A DNA stretch of 64,000 nt from contig JANJXV010000017.1 in the NCBI GenBank assembly GCA_024803745.1, forward strand, positions 1,447,001 through 1,511,000. Direction: 5' to 3'. The stretch comes from Megascapheus bottae (lineage: Eukaryota; Chordata; Mammalia; Rodentia; Geomyidae). Below are positions 43,839 through 53,502 of the stretch, piece by piece (within the stretch, counting starts at the first letter, position 1; every line of letters starts with the position of its first letter). The notes below the pieces were generated by a model that was not told the DNA's origin, ran no database searches, and was given only the letters and a program-made list of their open reading frames with translations. Both the position numbers and the translations under genes were made by a program.

Positions 43839-45217
43839 TCTGTGGTCAGTAGGTAGCGCTGTTTGCTTGGATTGGGACCTTGGTTCTGGGAATATGTGAA
43901 TACCTATGGTTCTCAGCCAAATTGATTCCTCTGCTGACTATGTCAGAGTTTGCAGTTTTTGCAGGTGTTCGGTCCGTTCCCAGAGGCTGTGTGCTGCTGT
44001 ACGACTAGCTCCCAGCCCAGCCAGTGGCCTCACAGTGGGCCGTGGGATGGATCTGTGAGCTTCAGTCTCAGCGTGCTGGGCGGATGGTTGGTTTTCTTGT
44101 GCTGCTTCTAGGGGCGGGCCCCCGGCCAAGGGTCTGGGGTTTGGAAGTTTCCAGGGGCTCTCAGCAGGACCTGCAGCTGTCTGCTCTGTTCCCAGGGGTG
44201 GGGCCCAGCTGAGGATGTGTGCTCCAAGGGCGGAGCTGCGCCTTTCTGATTCTCAAAAGGCAAGCTTGGCTGCTGGTTGGCCCTTCAGTTCCCTTCTGCT
44301 TTGTTAGAGAGTCTTTGACTGTGGGGGACCCCTAGGTGCTGTCTTGCTCAGGATTCCCAGCTGGAGAATGCCCAGCTCAAGATTTGAGGGGGACTGATGC
44401 TGGCTCTTATTGTCCCGTACACCCCACCCGCTGTTGTAAGGCAAGGACACAGCACTCCCCACTCTCCAGACCCAGTGGCCTGGGAGAGGAACCAGGTGGG
44501 CTGGTGGGAGCTGGGACACCCCCGCCTCCCCTGGTGGGGTGCTGGGTCTTGGCGTAGGCCGCCTGCCTGTCAGTCTCCAGTCAGAAGCCTGGGGGAGGGG
44601 GCTGTTGAGGGAAGGGACAGGATTCTAAATTCCTTGCCCCCCCCCCTGCTCCTGCTCCTCTCAGGCGGGGTGGAGGGGTCTGAGTTAAGTTCTATGGCTT
44701 GGCACCCGCTCTGTGTTTGGGGGCCGCTGTTGTACTCGCGCCTCTGCGTTCATCTGTGGGTGCTGCAGGGTGTTGGAGAATCCTTCACTCCCCTCGGATC
44801 TCCGCTGCCCCTTGTAGTCCGCATCTGGGTTCCGCTGCTTGCTGTTCTGGTTCCGCATCTGGATTCTGCTGCTTCTGTGGCTCGCTGACCCGGTTCTATG
44901 CTGGTTTCTGCGGGTCGGGGCTTAGCCCAGCGCTGTCCGGCCTGGCTCCCTCCACCACCCCCTCCTCCGCTGCTTTTCTTGGCTCAGAGCCAGCACGGTG
45001 GGGGAGGGGTCCTCGCGTTCTGAATTCTTTGAGAAAGTTGGATGTGAGCTTTATCTGGATTTCTTTTCCGGTTTGGGTCCTTTTCCATTGCTTCTTGAGT
45101 TTGTTGTTGTGGATATCTTAAGGTAAATGATTCGTGGGATTCCCTGGTTCTCTCTTTTCGTGAGAGAGAGCTAGGCAGCGTCCCTATTGTCTCGGCGCCA
45201 TCTTCCTCCCCCTTTGT
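43839..45217 (-). promoter_or_regulatory. CpG-rich 5' UTR / internal promoter of the nested L1
   Basis: About 1.4 kb upstream of ORF1 with tens of CpG dinucleotides, in sharp contrast to the CpG-poor rest of the window. The sense 5' end GGGGGAGGAAGATGGCGCC contains a YY1-type site (plus-strand GCCATCTT at 45197-45204) at the same place as in human L1, where YY1 positions transcription initiation. A short imperfect repeat (CCGCATCTGG..., near 44819 and 44852) lies inside. Open frames on the plus strand (e.g. 44397-44888) are GC-driven artefacts. Confidence 0.85.
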
Positions 45218-45230
45218 AAAGGACCTTTTT
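45215..45230. repeat. Right target-site duplication of the nested L1
   Basis: Second copy of TGTAAAGGACCTTTTT; the host ORF2 resumes here as KDLFDENFKKLK. Confidence 0.93.
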
Positions 45231-45800
45231 GATGAAAACTTTAAAAAACTAAAATAGGAAATTAAAGCAGAACTAAGGAAATGGAAAAACCTCCCATGCT
45301 CCTGGATTGGAACAATCAACATTGTGAAAATGACAATCTTGCCAAGGGCTATCTACAAATTCAACGCAATACCCACCAATATCCCAATGGCATTCTTTAA
45401 AGAAATAGAAGAGGCAATTCAAAATTTCATATGGAATAATAAAAGACCCCGTATAGCAAAAACACTTTATAGCAGAAAGAACAGCACCAGAGGAATTTCA
45501 ATTCCAAACTTTAGACTCTATTACAGAGCTATAATTATCAAAACAGCTTGGTACTGGCACAAGAACAGGCCTGAAGACCAATGAGGACCCGGATATTAAA
45601 CCACAGACCTATAGCCACCTAATCTTTGACAAGGGAGCCAAAAAAATAGACTGGAAGAAAGACAGCCTCTTCAACTAGTTGTGCTGGCAGAACTGGTTAA
45701 GCACATGCAGAAAACTAAAGTTGGATCCTTCTTTGTCACCCTGCACTAGAATTAACTCCAAATGGATCGAAGACCTGGAGGTAAAAGCTGACACACTGAA
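45231..45800 (+). mobile_element. Twin-primed L1: inverted 5' part, second half
   Basis: ORF2 continues from the polymerase ([20 protein letters not shown], frame 45324-45584) to [12 protein letters not shown] at about 45797. In L1 coordinates that is just before the point where the sense 3' part begins at 38310. CCTTTCTTTTTT occurs at both outer ends (about 36978 and 45802), a possible target duplication in a T-rich context. Confidence 0.88.
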
Positions 45801-45810
45801 TCCTTTCTTT

Positions 45811-46025
45811 TTTTAAATCAGTACTGGGGTTTGAACTCAGGTCTGGGTCCTCTTACTTGGCCTTCCACTCAACGCTTGCACTCTACTACTTGAGCCACAC
45901 CTCTACTTCTAGCTTTTTTCTGGTTAATTGGAAATTAAAGTTTCTCAGATTTGTCTGCTCAAGCTGTCCTCAAATCTGTGCCTCCTGAGGAGTTAGGATT
46001 ACAGGCATGTACCACCAGGATCTAA
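45811..46025 (-). mobile_element. B1/Geo-like composite SINE
   Basis: Right unit (ACTGGGGTTTGAACTCAGG), middle (GGTTAATTGGAAATTAAAG) and head (CCTCCTGAGGAGTTAGGATT). It directly abuts the L1 end. Confidence 0.85.
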
Positions 46026-46440
46026 CTTTGACAACCAGTCTTATATGATCAGAAACCCTCAAGGTTTTTATTACATTTGCTTCTTCTTATGGCTGTATCA
46101 GCAGTGGTACATGTTGTCCTGGTAGAACATTACTGAAGTGTCACAGAACATTTCAGTACCTATCAGAAGTAGATGTTGAAGCTTTCATGCTTTTTCCAAA
46201 GGATACTTAGTTGGTTCAGAAGAAATCAAAATGAATAGAAATAACCTTTGAATAAATGTTTTAAATCAGAAGACATTTTGGGAACTAGAACATGTCTTGG
46301 TACTTAAATCTCTTTAATACTTTCTAAGCTGAAACAATTTTAATGGTTTTCAGAGAGTACAGTGAGTGTGTAGCAATATTACACAAAAGCAATGAAAGTA
46401 GGTTAGGTAACAAATAAAATAAGCTTGTTACTCATTATTA
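46026..46440. other. Unassigned DNA
   Basis: No feature recognised. Confidence 0.4.
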
Positions 46441-46444
46441 TGTT

Positions 46445-46590
46445 TTAGTAGTGGTACTGGGTTTCACTTGCTTGTGTTGCTTAATCTTTAGGCACTCTAC
46501 CACTTAAGCCATGACTCCAGGCTTGTGTTTTGTTGGTTAATTAAAGAAGTAGTCACTCTGACTTCTCTGCCTACTTACTTGAATCTTGAT
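46445..46590 (-). mobile_element. B1/Geo-like composite SINE, partial
   Basis: GGTACTGGGTTTCACTTGC, CTACCACTTAAGCCATGAC and GGTTAATTAAAGAAG give the right unit and middle. The B1-like head is missing. Confidence 0.7.
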
Positions 46591-46599
46591 TCTCCAGAA

Positions 46600-46600
<1 letters not shown>

Positions 46601-46640
<40 letters not shown>

Positions 46641-46657
46641 TTGTTTGTTTGTTTGTT
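46601..46657. repeat. (TA)n followed by (TTTG)n
   Basis: About 40 bp of TA then four TTTG units at the poly(T) side of the next SINE. Confidence 0.95.
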
Positions 46658-46886
46658 TTGGTGAGTCATGGGGTTTAAACTTGGCCCGGGCGCTGTCCCT
46701 TAGCTATTCAGCTCAAGGCTACCACCCTATCCTTGAGCCAAGCCCCACTTCCCATTTTCCTAGAGGTTAACTGGACATAAGAGTCTAAGATCCTTTTGTG
46801 CCAAGGCTGGCTTTCAACCTTGATCCTTAGATCTCAGCCTCTTGAGTAGCTAGGATTACAGGCATGAGCCACCATGCCAGGCATAA
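46658..46886 (-). mobile_element. B1/Geo-like composite SINE, well preserved
   Basis: Complete in order: right unit, GAGGTTAACTGGACATAAGA middle, and head GTAGCTAGGATTACAGGCAT GAGCCACCATGCCAGGC. Confidence 0.9.
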
Positions 46887-46989
46887 CTTAGCTTCTTTAG
46901 TTACTAAGACGAAAGGTATTTTCAATCCGTGCCCAGCCGAACCTTGTCATTCTTAATTAGTGATTTAGATAAACCTCAAGGGTGATTCA

Positions 46990-47215
46990 TGTTGGTTTTT
47001 TTCATATGATAGTTGTGCATTTGATATTAAAAAACTGTCAAAACTGTTTTGCATAATCACTTTCATTTAAAGTCCCACAACCCATATAGCAGAGATCCAG
47101 TTTCTCTACATCCTTCCAAGATTTTAGTGGTGTTAATTTTTTTTCCTTTTCCCCTTTTTGATAGTTTGAAGTGACATCTCAGGATGAGTGATTTTTATTG
47201 TTGTTGTTGGGAATG
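46990..47215 (-). mobile_element. Ancient L1 ORF2 fragment
   Basis: GATCCAGTTTCTCTACATCC, TTCCAAGATTTTAGTGG and ACATCTCAGGATGAGTGATT follow the antisense of the old L1M ORF2 C-terminal region. Confidence 0.6.
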
Positions 47216-47248
47216 GGTTTTGTCAAACAAGACTTATTTAGATTTCCA

Positions 47249-47274
47249 TTTATTTATTTATTTATTTATTTATT
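47249..47274. repeat. (TTTA)n microsatellite
   Basis: Six TTTA units at the tail of the next SINE. Confidence 0.93.
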
Positions 47275-47461
47275 TTGCCAGTCCTGATCCTTGAACTCAG
47301 GTCTTGAGCACTGTTCTTAGACTTTTTCAAGGCTAGAGCTCTACAACTTGAGACAGTACCACTTCCAGCATTTTTTTTTCTATGTATGTGGCACCGAGGA
47401 ATTGAACCTCGGTCTTTGGGCATGCTAGGCAAACACTACTGCTAGGCCAAACTCCATGCCC
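47275..47461 (-). mobile_element. IDL-Geo-like dimeric SINE
   Basis: Reverse-strand dimer, moderately diverged, with T8 in the linker. Confidence 0.88.
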
Positions 47462-47754
47462 TATTTTATTTTTATTTTTTATTGTCTGGGTAATCTATAG
47501 AGGAATTACAGTTAAATTTGCCAAGAAGTAGGTGCATTACTTCTCACACATTGAAACCCCTTCTCATGTTTTTGTCCCCATTTCCCTTCCCCCACCCCTC
47601 CCAATCATTTTGTTTCCTCATTTTCCTTTCCTATTTCAAATAAACAAATAAACATATATAAATTATACCAGGTAATAAAGTCAGATACAGGAAAATATGA
47701 AACTAACCAAAGGGCAAAGAAGAGAAGAGAAATAACATAGTGCATTAAGAACGA
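47462..47754 (-). mobile_element. Old L1 3' UTR
   Basis: TTTTATTGTCTGGGTAATC, GAATTACAGTTAAATTTGCC and AACATAGTGCATTAAGAACG match the L1 3' end; 5' truncated before ORF2. Confidence 0.8.
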
Positions 47755-48508
47755 CAAGGTGATTCATGTTTTTATTTGCAAAACATAAAATGAATTATAG
47801 ACTTACAGATCATCAAGTTTCTTTCATTATGAGGAAAAGGTATACATAATCTGAACCCTTTGAGATCTGAAATATCTGGTTCAATCAAACCTGTAAACTA
47901 TTAAAATTTCTGAGTTCTTTCAGAGTTTTGAATATCCATTTGTTAAATTTCTGCACACCACTTGAACTAACAGTACCACATCCAGTTTTCCATAGAGTCT
48001 TATAAACTTTCCTCTCCTGGGTGGCTTTGAACCATGATCTCAGATGTCAGACTTCTGAGTAGCTAGAGTGTTGGTGTTTTAGAAGACTGAAGTTGTAGCA
48101 CTAGGAAAGGTATCTTAAGTCAGACTGACTCTGAGCAGAAAACAGGGGAGGTGAGGGTAAGGATTTTGCTTATTAGTGGAAGATAAGATGTGGTAGAGAG
48201 GGTTTGGGAATGACTTGTCTATGGATCCCTGACAGCATTTGGTTGTCCTATAAATAAATATAATGACTCATTTCAGAGGCTTTCTATGTGTGATGGGCTT
48301 TTGAGAACTGAATCATTTCTCTTGTCCTGAGCCTCAATGTGGGTATGAGTGAGTCACTTGGAAACAGTGAAACACTGATTTGTGATAGAGTAGCTCTGAG
48401 ATGTAGCCTGAGCATTTCCATTCCTAACAAGGTGCCCAGATGTCACTGAGGTATGAATGTGAACAGCATTTAGGTAGCAAGGTTCAGCAGTTCATTAAAT
48501 TTGTTTTT
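47755..48508. other. Unassigned DNA
   Basis: A weak SINE-like stretch (CCACTTGAACTAACAGTACC ... GAGTAGCTAGAG, about 47960-48068) may be a very old B1/Geo-like copy on the minus strand. Confidence 0.4.
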
Positions 48509-48601
48509 AGGTGGCCACTAGTGGCTGAGCTTGTAATCCTACCTGCTCAGGAATCAGAGACTTGAAGATCAGAGCTCACTGTGATCCTGGGTAGAAAAGT
48601 C

Positions 48602-48690
48602 AGTATGTATGTATGTATGTATGTATGTATGTATGTATGTATGTGTGTATGCATGTATGTGTGTATGTATATATGTACGTATGAATGTAT
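48602..48690. repeat. (TATG)n microsatellite
   Basis: About 20 TATG-type units with TGTG and ATAT variants. Confidence 0.95.
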
Positions 48691-48691
48691 T

Positions 48692-48900
48692 TTTGTCAGT
48701 TGTGGGACTCGAACTCTGGGCCCGGACATTTTCCCTGAGCTCTTCAGCTCAAGGCTTCTGCCCTACCACTTGAGCCACAGCACCACTTCTGGTTGTCTGG
48801 TAGTTAATTGGAGATAAGTGTTTCATTGACTAATGCCCTAGCTGGCTTCCTCAGCTTCCTGAGTAGCTAGGATTATAGGTATGAGCCACTGCTCCCAGCT
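48692..48900 (-). mobile_element. B1/Geo-like composite SINE inside another SINE
   Basis: Complete reverse-strand element from TTTTGTCAGTTGTGGGACTC to GAGCCACTGCTCCCAGC. Confidence 0.88.
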
Positions 48901-49059
48901 TGAGTAAGTTTCTTATATGCAATTAACCAACAGAAAATAGAAAGTGGAGGTGTGGCTCAAGGGATAATGCACCAGCCTTGAATGAAAATACCAAGGACGG
49001 TTCAAGGCCCTGAGTTCAAGCCCCAGTATTGCATGTGCACATATGTATGTGTGTGTGTG

Positions 49060-49620
49060 TGCTCATGCATACACGAACAAACACAAAATTTAGTCTCGGT
49101 GGAATTATGCCATCTTCAGCTTCATCTTTAATTTCTTTCCCCTATATTTATTTGTCTTTATTGTGAACAGCTGGCTTATTTTCTTTAAAAAAATCTTTTA
49201 CTGTTATATTAGTTACTTCTATTGGACAAAATAATATGTTTCATGATGCCAATTTTATACTGCATAATAATTTGAGTATTTACTTGATCATTTATATATT
49301 ATTGCTTATTGATTGAGGCTCTTAATAAGAAATGTATAAAATATTTCATAAAATATTAGATGCAAAGATATTTAATATTTTTATATTTTCTACTCTTGTT
49401 TAGTTTATGGCAAATATATATAAATATACATTTATATATATTATATATATGTAAAAATTTACATAGAACTCTGTGCAGATAGATAATTCTTTATCAGACA
49501 TATTATTTCTTAACTGCTCTAGTTTCTTTTGTTTAATTACAAATATACTATAAAATTATTTACCACTATGTTAATGTAAAATTTTATTTATATTGAATTG
49601 CACAGACTTTAATCAATAAT
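49060..49620. other. Unassigned AT-rich DNA
   Basis: Includes a TATATA-rich self-complementary run at about 49405-49455. Confidence 0.4.
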
Positions 49621-49624
49621 TAAA

Positions 49625-49850
49625 AAATATTTTGTCATCAGGGTGATGCATAGAGGTGCTACAGTTACAATTGTAAGGTAATGACTACATTGCTTCTTGA
49701 ATACTGTTACCCCTTCCCATGTTTTTCTCCCACTTTCCCTCATTCCACCCCATCCCAAGTTGTAAGGTGAGCACTCAACCATTAGGCTACACTCCCAGCC
49801 CCCCACCTCATCCCAAGTTGTAAAGTTCATTTTCAACATATTGTCTTGTT
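49625..49850 (-). mobile_element. Old L1 3' UTR with a SINE-head insertion
   Basis: GTCATCAGGGTGATGCATAG, GAGGTGCTACAGTTACAATT and AAGTTCATTTTCAACATATT match the older L1 3'-end variant. A paralogous, uninterrupted copy is at 57.5-57.7 kb. Confidence 0.82.
49766..49802 (-). mobile_element. 37-bp ID-type SINE head without tail
   Basis: On the minus strand this is only the first 37 bases of the ID-like left unit: GGGGCTGGGAGTGTAGCC, then TAATGGTTGAGTGCTCACC. It stops at the anticodon-loop position and has no poly(A). Duplications CCACCCCATCCCAAGTTGTAA minus one base change (49745-49765, 49803-49823) flank it, so it is a discrete insertion. Confidence 0.88.
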
Positions 49851-49866
49851 ACTACCACTGTTATAC

Positions 49867-50056
49867 TTTTTTGAGTGCTGGTCCTGAGGACCTGGGTGTT
49901 AGCCTCAACTTTTCTTGCCCAAGAATAGTGCTCTAATTAGAGCTCTAATTAGAGATATCACAGACTTTCCTTCCTGAGTTGGCTTTGAACCATAGTTCTC
50001 ATATCCTAGCCTCCTGAATAGCTATGATTTCAATCATGAGCCACCAGAGTCTGGCA
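49867..50056 (-). mobile_element. B1/Geo-like composite SINE
   Basis: Right unit and head are recognisable. A 12-bp palindrome CTCTAATTAGAG is tandemly doubled at 49931-49954. Confidence 0.78.
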
Positions 50057-50084
50057 TACATCATATTTTATACTCATGATATTT

Positions 50085-50308
50085 TTGTGTATGTGTGCTG
50101 GTTCTGTGAACTTATAATGTTGCTCAGAATTTTGGTTTCTGGGTGTCATTCCACCACTTGAGCCGTGCCTCAAGTCCAGCTCTTTTGTCAGTTAATGGAA
50201 GATGAGTATCCTCAATTTGTTGGCATAAGCTGGCTTAGAACTGTAATCCTCATATCTCAGTTTTCTTCAAGTTAGAATTACAGTGTAAGCTATGGGAATC
50301 AGGCTATA
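50085..50308 (-). mobile_element. B1/Geo-like composite SINE, diverged
   Basis: CATTCCACCACTTGAGCCGT, GTCAGTTAATGGAAGATGAG and CTGTAATCCTCATATCTCAG are in family order. Confidence 0.7.
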
Positions 50309-50339
50309 ATCAATGTTAATTTATTCTTTTCAAATATAC

Positions 50340-50905
50340 CTCTGGTCAAATCAAATTCATATACATTATGTTATGTATAGTACATCATATATACACTATG
50401 CATAAATATATTACATGTAGTATATACTATGTGTAATATATATAAAATATATACTAAATGATATAGTATATACAGTATATAATATAATATATAAGCACTA
50501 TGCACATATAGTGCTAGTATACTAGTTCTGTAGTTTAGTATACTAATGCACTATAATATGTTATATATACTATGAATAATATATATACTATGTTTAGAAT
50601 ATACATTGTATATAATGTATAGTGTATATAATATATGCTACAGTATGCTGTAATATACTATCTAGAACACTATATATACCATATATAGTATATTTGATTT
50701 ATATATTATATATACTATGTACCATATATTATGTTTATATTATGCACATGCTACATATATACTATATCTATACTATATGTGTATTATATATACAATAGTA
50801 TAAAATGCTACATATAATATATGCATTATACCATGTATTGTGTGTTTATGTATGTATAAATATATATACATAAACATATATACATATTTGTATATATACA
50901 CATTT
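50340..50905. repeat. TA-rich degenerate array (TATACTATG-type)
   Basis: About 560 bp almost without G or C, made of variants of TATATACTATG and TATAATATA. Highly self-complementary. Confidence 0.9.
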
Positions 50906-51090
50906 TTTCACAGCAGCATAAGAATATTCTCCAACATCTTAAGAGACCACATCTTAAGTCACAAAGCAAATCTCTGCAAATTCATTAATAATGAAATTAT
51001 TCCCTGCGAGAGAGATTGGCAGAAGATGGCAGCTATCTCTCAGACCACAACAGAATAAAATTAGAGCTCAACACCAATAGCTACCTTAGA
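50906..51090 (+). mobile_element. L1 ORF2 endonuclease fragment
   Basis: Frame 50840-51058 reads FSNILRDHILSHKANLCKFI, then a second block CCACAACAGAATAAAATTAG (DHNRIKLEL). This is the segment at the end of the endonuclease domain; both ends are missing. Confidence 0.75.
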
Positions 51091-51261
51091 AACACACACA
51101 CCTATACATACACACATATATAAATATATATATGTATATATATGAATGCTGCCCAATTGAGCTGTCTACAGTTACACAAATGTTCTGTGCTGTCCAGTGT
51201 GACACAGAATCCTCACACATACTTACTGGGCACTTTGAAAGTGACTAGTACAAATGGGGAT

Positions 51262-51460
51262 CTGGGGCTCATGCTGAGTTTTGGAGATGAGGATATAAGG
51301 CCAACCCAGGCAGAAATATCCAGGAAACTCCATCTTCAATTAATCAGGAAGAATCTGGAAGCAGAGGTGCAGTTCAAGTGATAGAACACCAGCTTTAACT
51401 GAAAAAATGCAAACCAAGAGGTAAAGGTCCTGATTTCAAGCCCCAGTACTGACATGAGAG
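51262..51460 (+). mobile_element. B1/Geo-like composite SINE, head truncated
   Basis: GGGGCTCATGCTGAG (head), CTTCAATTAATCAGGAAG (middle) and GTGCAGTTCAAGTGATAG ... TTTCAAGCCCCAG (right unit), then a GAGA-rich tail. Confidence 0.75.
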
Positions 51461-52020
51461 AGAATGAGAGAGAAAAAAGAGAGAGTGAGACCTTGGTTTT
51501 TTTCCTGCTTTGAAGTTGCACATGAAGGATTCGTTTTGAATTTTTAAGAAATAATAGTTATAATTACAAAAAATTACAATGATAACAGATTTATAGTACA
51601 TATAGTACTAAATGCCAGGAGGTAAGTGCCTACACACTTTTAAAAATAAAATTAAAACTAAAAATAAATTCAAGCTGAGAGATTAATTTTCATTTTATCT
51701 TAATTAATTCACCTCAAAATGTCTCTTGCTTTCTGTGACTAGTGACTCCCTTATCCCTCAGACATCTCCCAGGTCAGAAAAAATTGATTTCATTTTGACC
51801 ACACTTCTGTTTGGTGGTGGAGGTCACCCTATTATTCCTGTATATATTGCTATCTTGGAATCCACTTAAATTCTTAGAAATAGACTTTGAAATTAAATGT
51901 GAACAATGGCTAAATATGTATATATGTATATATATGTGTGTGTGTATGGAATGTCTAATTCATAACTAGTCTGTAGAAGGCATCTGATATTGATGAAGTT
52001 TCATGTAACTTAAAAAATGA
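51460..52020. other. Unassigned DNA
   Basis: Contains a short TATATG run at 51915-51950; otherwise unrecognised. Confidence 0.4.
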
Positions 52021-52023
52021 AAA

Positions 52024-52252
52024 TGTCAGGTGCTTGTGTATCACACCTCTAATTCAATTGGCATATTAGGTTGAGATATGAGGATGTGAGGTTAAAAGCA
52101 AGCTCAGGCACAAAAATACAAGAAAATTCTGATCTTTGAGTAATCAGCAACAGACTAGAAGTAGAAGTTGGCTCAAGAGGTAAAGTGTCAGTGAATGTAA
52201 AAGACACATAGAGCTTTGGGCCTAAGTTCAAGTCCCAATATCACTAGCACAG
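52024..52252 (+). mobile_element. B1/Geo-like composite SINE, diverged
   Basis: TCAGGTGCTTGTGTATCACA (head), TTTGAGTAATCAGCAACAG (middle), GTTGGCTCAAGAGGTAAAG and GTTCAAGTCCCAATATCAC (right unit). Confidence 0.78.
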
Positions 52253-52274
52253 ACACACGTGCATGTGTATCTGT

Positions 52275-52322
<48 letters not shown>
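52275..52322. repeat. (CA)n microsatellite
   Basis: About 23 CA units directly downstream of a SINE tail. Confidence 0.97.
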
Positions 52323-52324
<2 letters not shown>

Positions 52325-52369
52325 AACTCAACGAAAATAAAGCAATAGAGGTTATAAAAAAAATACTTG

Positions 52370-52648
52370 AGCCGGGAGTGGTGGCTCATGCCTGTAATCC
52401 TTTCTACTCAGGAGGCTGAGTTCTAATGATCAAGGTTCAAAGCCAGCCTGGGCATAAAAGAACCTGAGACTCTTACCTCCAGTTCACCTCTAGAAAAGAG
52501 GAAGTGGGGCTTCGCTCAAAGTTAGGCTTATAGCCTTGAGCTGAAGTGCTCAGGGATAATGCCCAGGCCCAACATTAGGGAGTTAGCTTTGATCTGAAGA
52601 GCTCAGGGATAGCGCCCAGGCTGAATTCAAGCCCCATGACTCACACAA
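52370..52648 (+). mobile_element. Youngest-looking B1/Geo-like SINE, with internal duplication
   Basis: The head is close to B1 consensus (GAGCCGGGAGTGGTGGCTCA, TGCCTGTAATCC). The right-unit core (GAAGTGCTCAGGGATAATGC / GAAGAGCTCAGGGATAGCGC) is present twice. Flanks AAAATACTTGA / AAAATACCTGA suggest a target duplication. Confidence 0.9.
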
Positions 52649-52649
52649 A

Positions 52650-52970
52650 ATACCTGAATGTTAATTATGATTTGTGGATTGAGGACCTTATTGTACTTCA
52701 TAGTTTTTTGTCCATTTGGGTGAAAATGATTCCATTTTACTAATACATTTATCATCTAATTATTCATAATCATGTCATGGGTTACCAACATGATATTTTA
52801 TTACTGTTATAAACTCCCATTTATTATTCATGCTACAGCTTTCAGAATGAATTGAAACTGGTTCATTCATGGCATCATATTGCTTAATCAAGTGTTTGTC
52901 AGGATAATGATAAAAGATATCGAATAGAGTTTCTGATGTAGAAAAAATGCTCTGTTGTACATTTTCTTAT
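52650..52970. other. Unassigned DNA
   Basis: Nothing recognised. Confidence 0.4.
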
Positions 52971-52974
52971 TAAT

Positions 52975-53164
52975 TTTTGCTAGTCCTGGGCTTGATCTCA
53001 GGGCCTGAGAACTGTCTTTGGAATTTTTCAAGGATAAAGCTCTACCACTTGAGCCTCAACACTGTTTCCGCCTTTTTTCTATGTATATGGTGCCAAGGAA
53101 TCAAACCCTGGTCTTTGTGCATGCTAGGCAAGCACTCTACCACTAGGCCAAACTCCCAGCCCCA
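52975..53164 (-). mobile_element. IDL-Geo-like dimeric SINE
   Basis: Reverse-strand dimer with intact order; right unit diverged. Confidence 0.9.
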
Positions 53165-53234
53165 TCTCACTTACATTTTTGTCTTGCATATAGATTTAAA
53201 AGCTGTCTTGAACTTTTATGTTTGTGTGCTTTTA

Positions 53235-53440
53235 CAATGGGTTAAATCAGGGTATGGGCACTGTCCCTTAACATTTTTGCTCAAGACTGGCACTTTCTAA
53301 CTAGAGACATAGTTTCATGTCCAGCTTTTCTGCTGACTAATTGGAGATGATAATCCCACAGACATTCCAGCTAGGCTTGCTTCAAATTGCAGTTCTCAGA
53401 ACTTAGCCTCTTGAGTAGTAAGGATTACAGGTCTTTGAAA
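53235..53440 (-). mobile_element. B1/Geo-like composite SINE, diverged
   Basis: GGGCACTGTCCCTTAACATT, CTGACTAATTGGAGATGATA and CTTGAGTAGTAAGGATTACA in family order. Confidence 0.72.
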
Positions 53441-53502
53441 TGAATGTATCTTGAACTCTTACAATCAGGTTTGACAAATACACTGTTAAAAACAAATGAA
53501 TT

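Larger units (their letters stand above)
48512..49042 (+). mobile_element. B1/Geo-like SINE split by a microsatellite and another SINE
   Basis: The head lies at 48512-48602 (TGGCTGAGCTTGTAATCCTA). The middle and right unit resume at 48905-49042 (GCAATTAACCAACAG, GTGTGGCTCAAGGG, GAGTTCAAGCCCC). The collinear halves enclose a TATG array and a minus-strand SINE. Confidence 0.85.

Noticed and set aside
44336..45121. Overlapping plus-strand frames resembling a GC-rich gene exon
   Set aside because: They are antisense to the L1 5' UTR; high GC lowers stop frequency. No splice sites or homology recognised.
46977..47770. AAGGGTGATTCATGTT / AAGGTGATTCATGTT as target duplications of a 770-bp insertion
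   Set aside because: The interval holds an ancient L1 piece, a SINE and an L1 3' UTR in an order that no single insertion explains. The match has an indel and may be coincidental.
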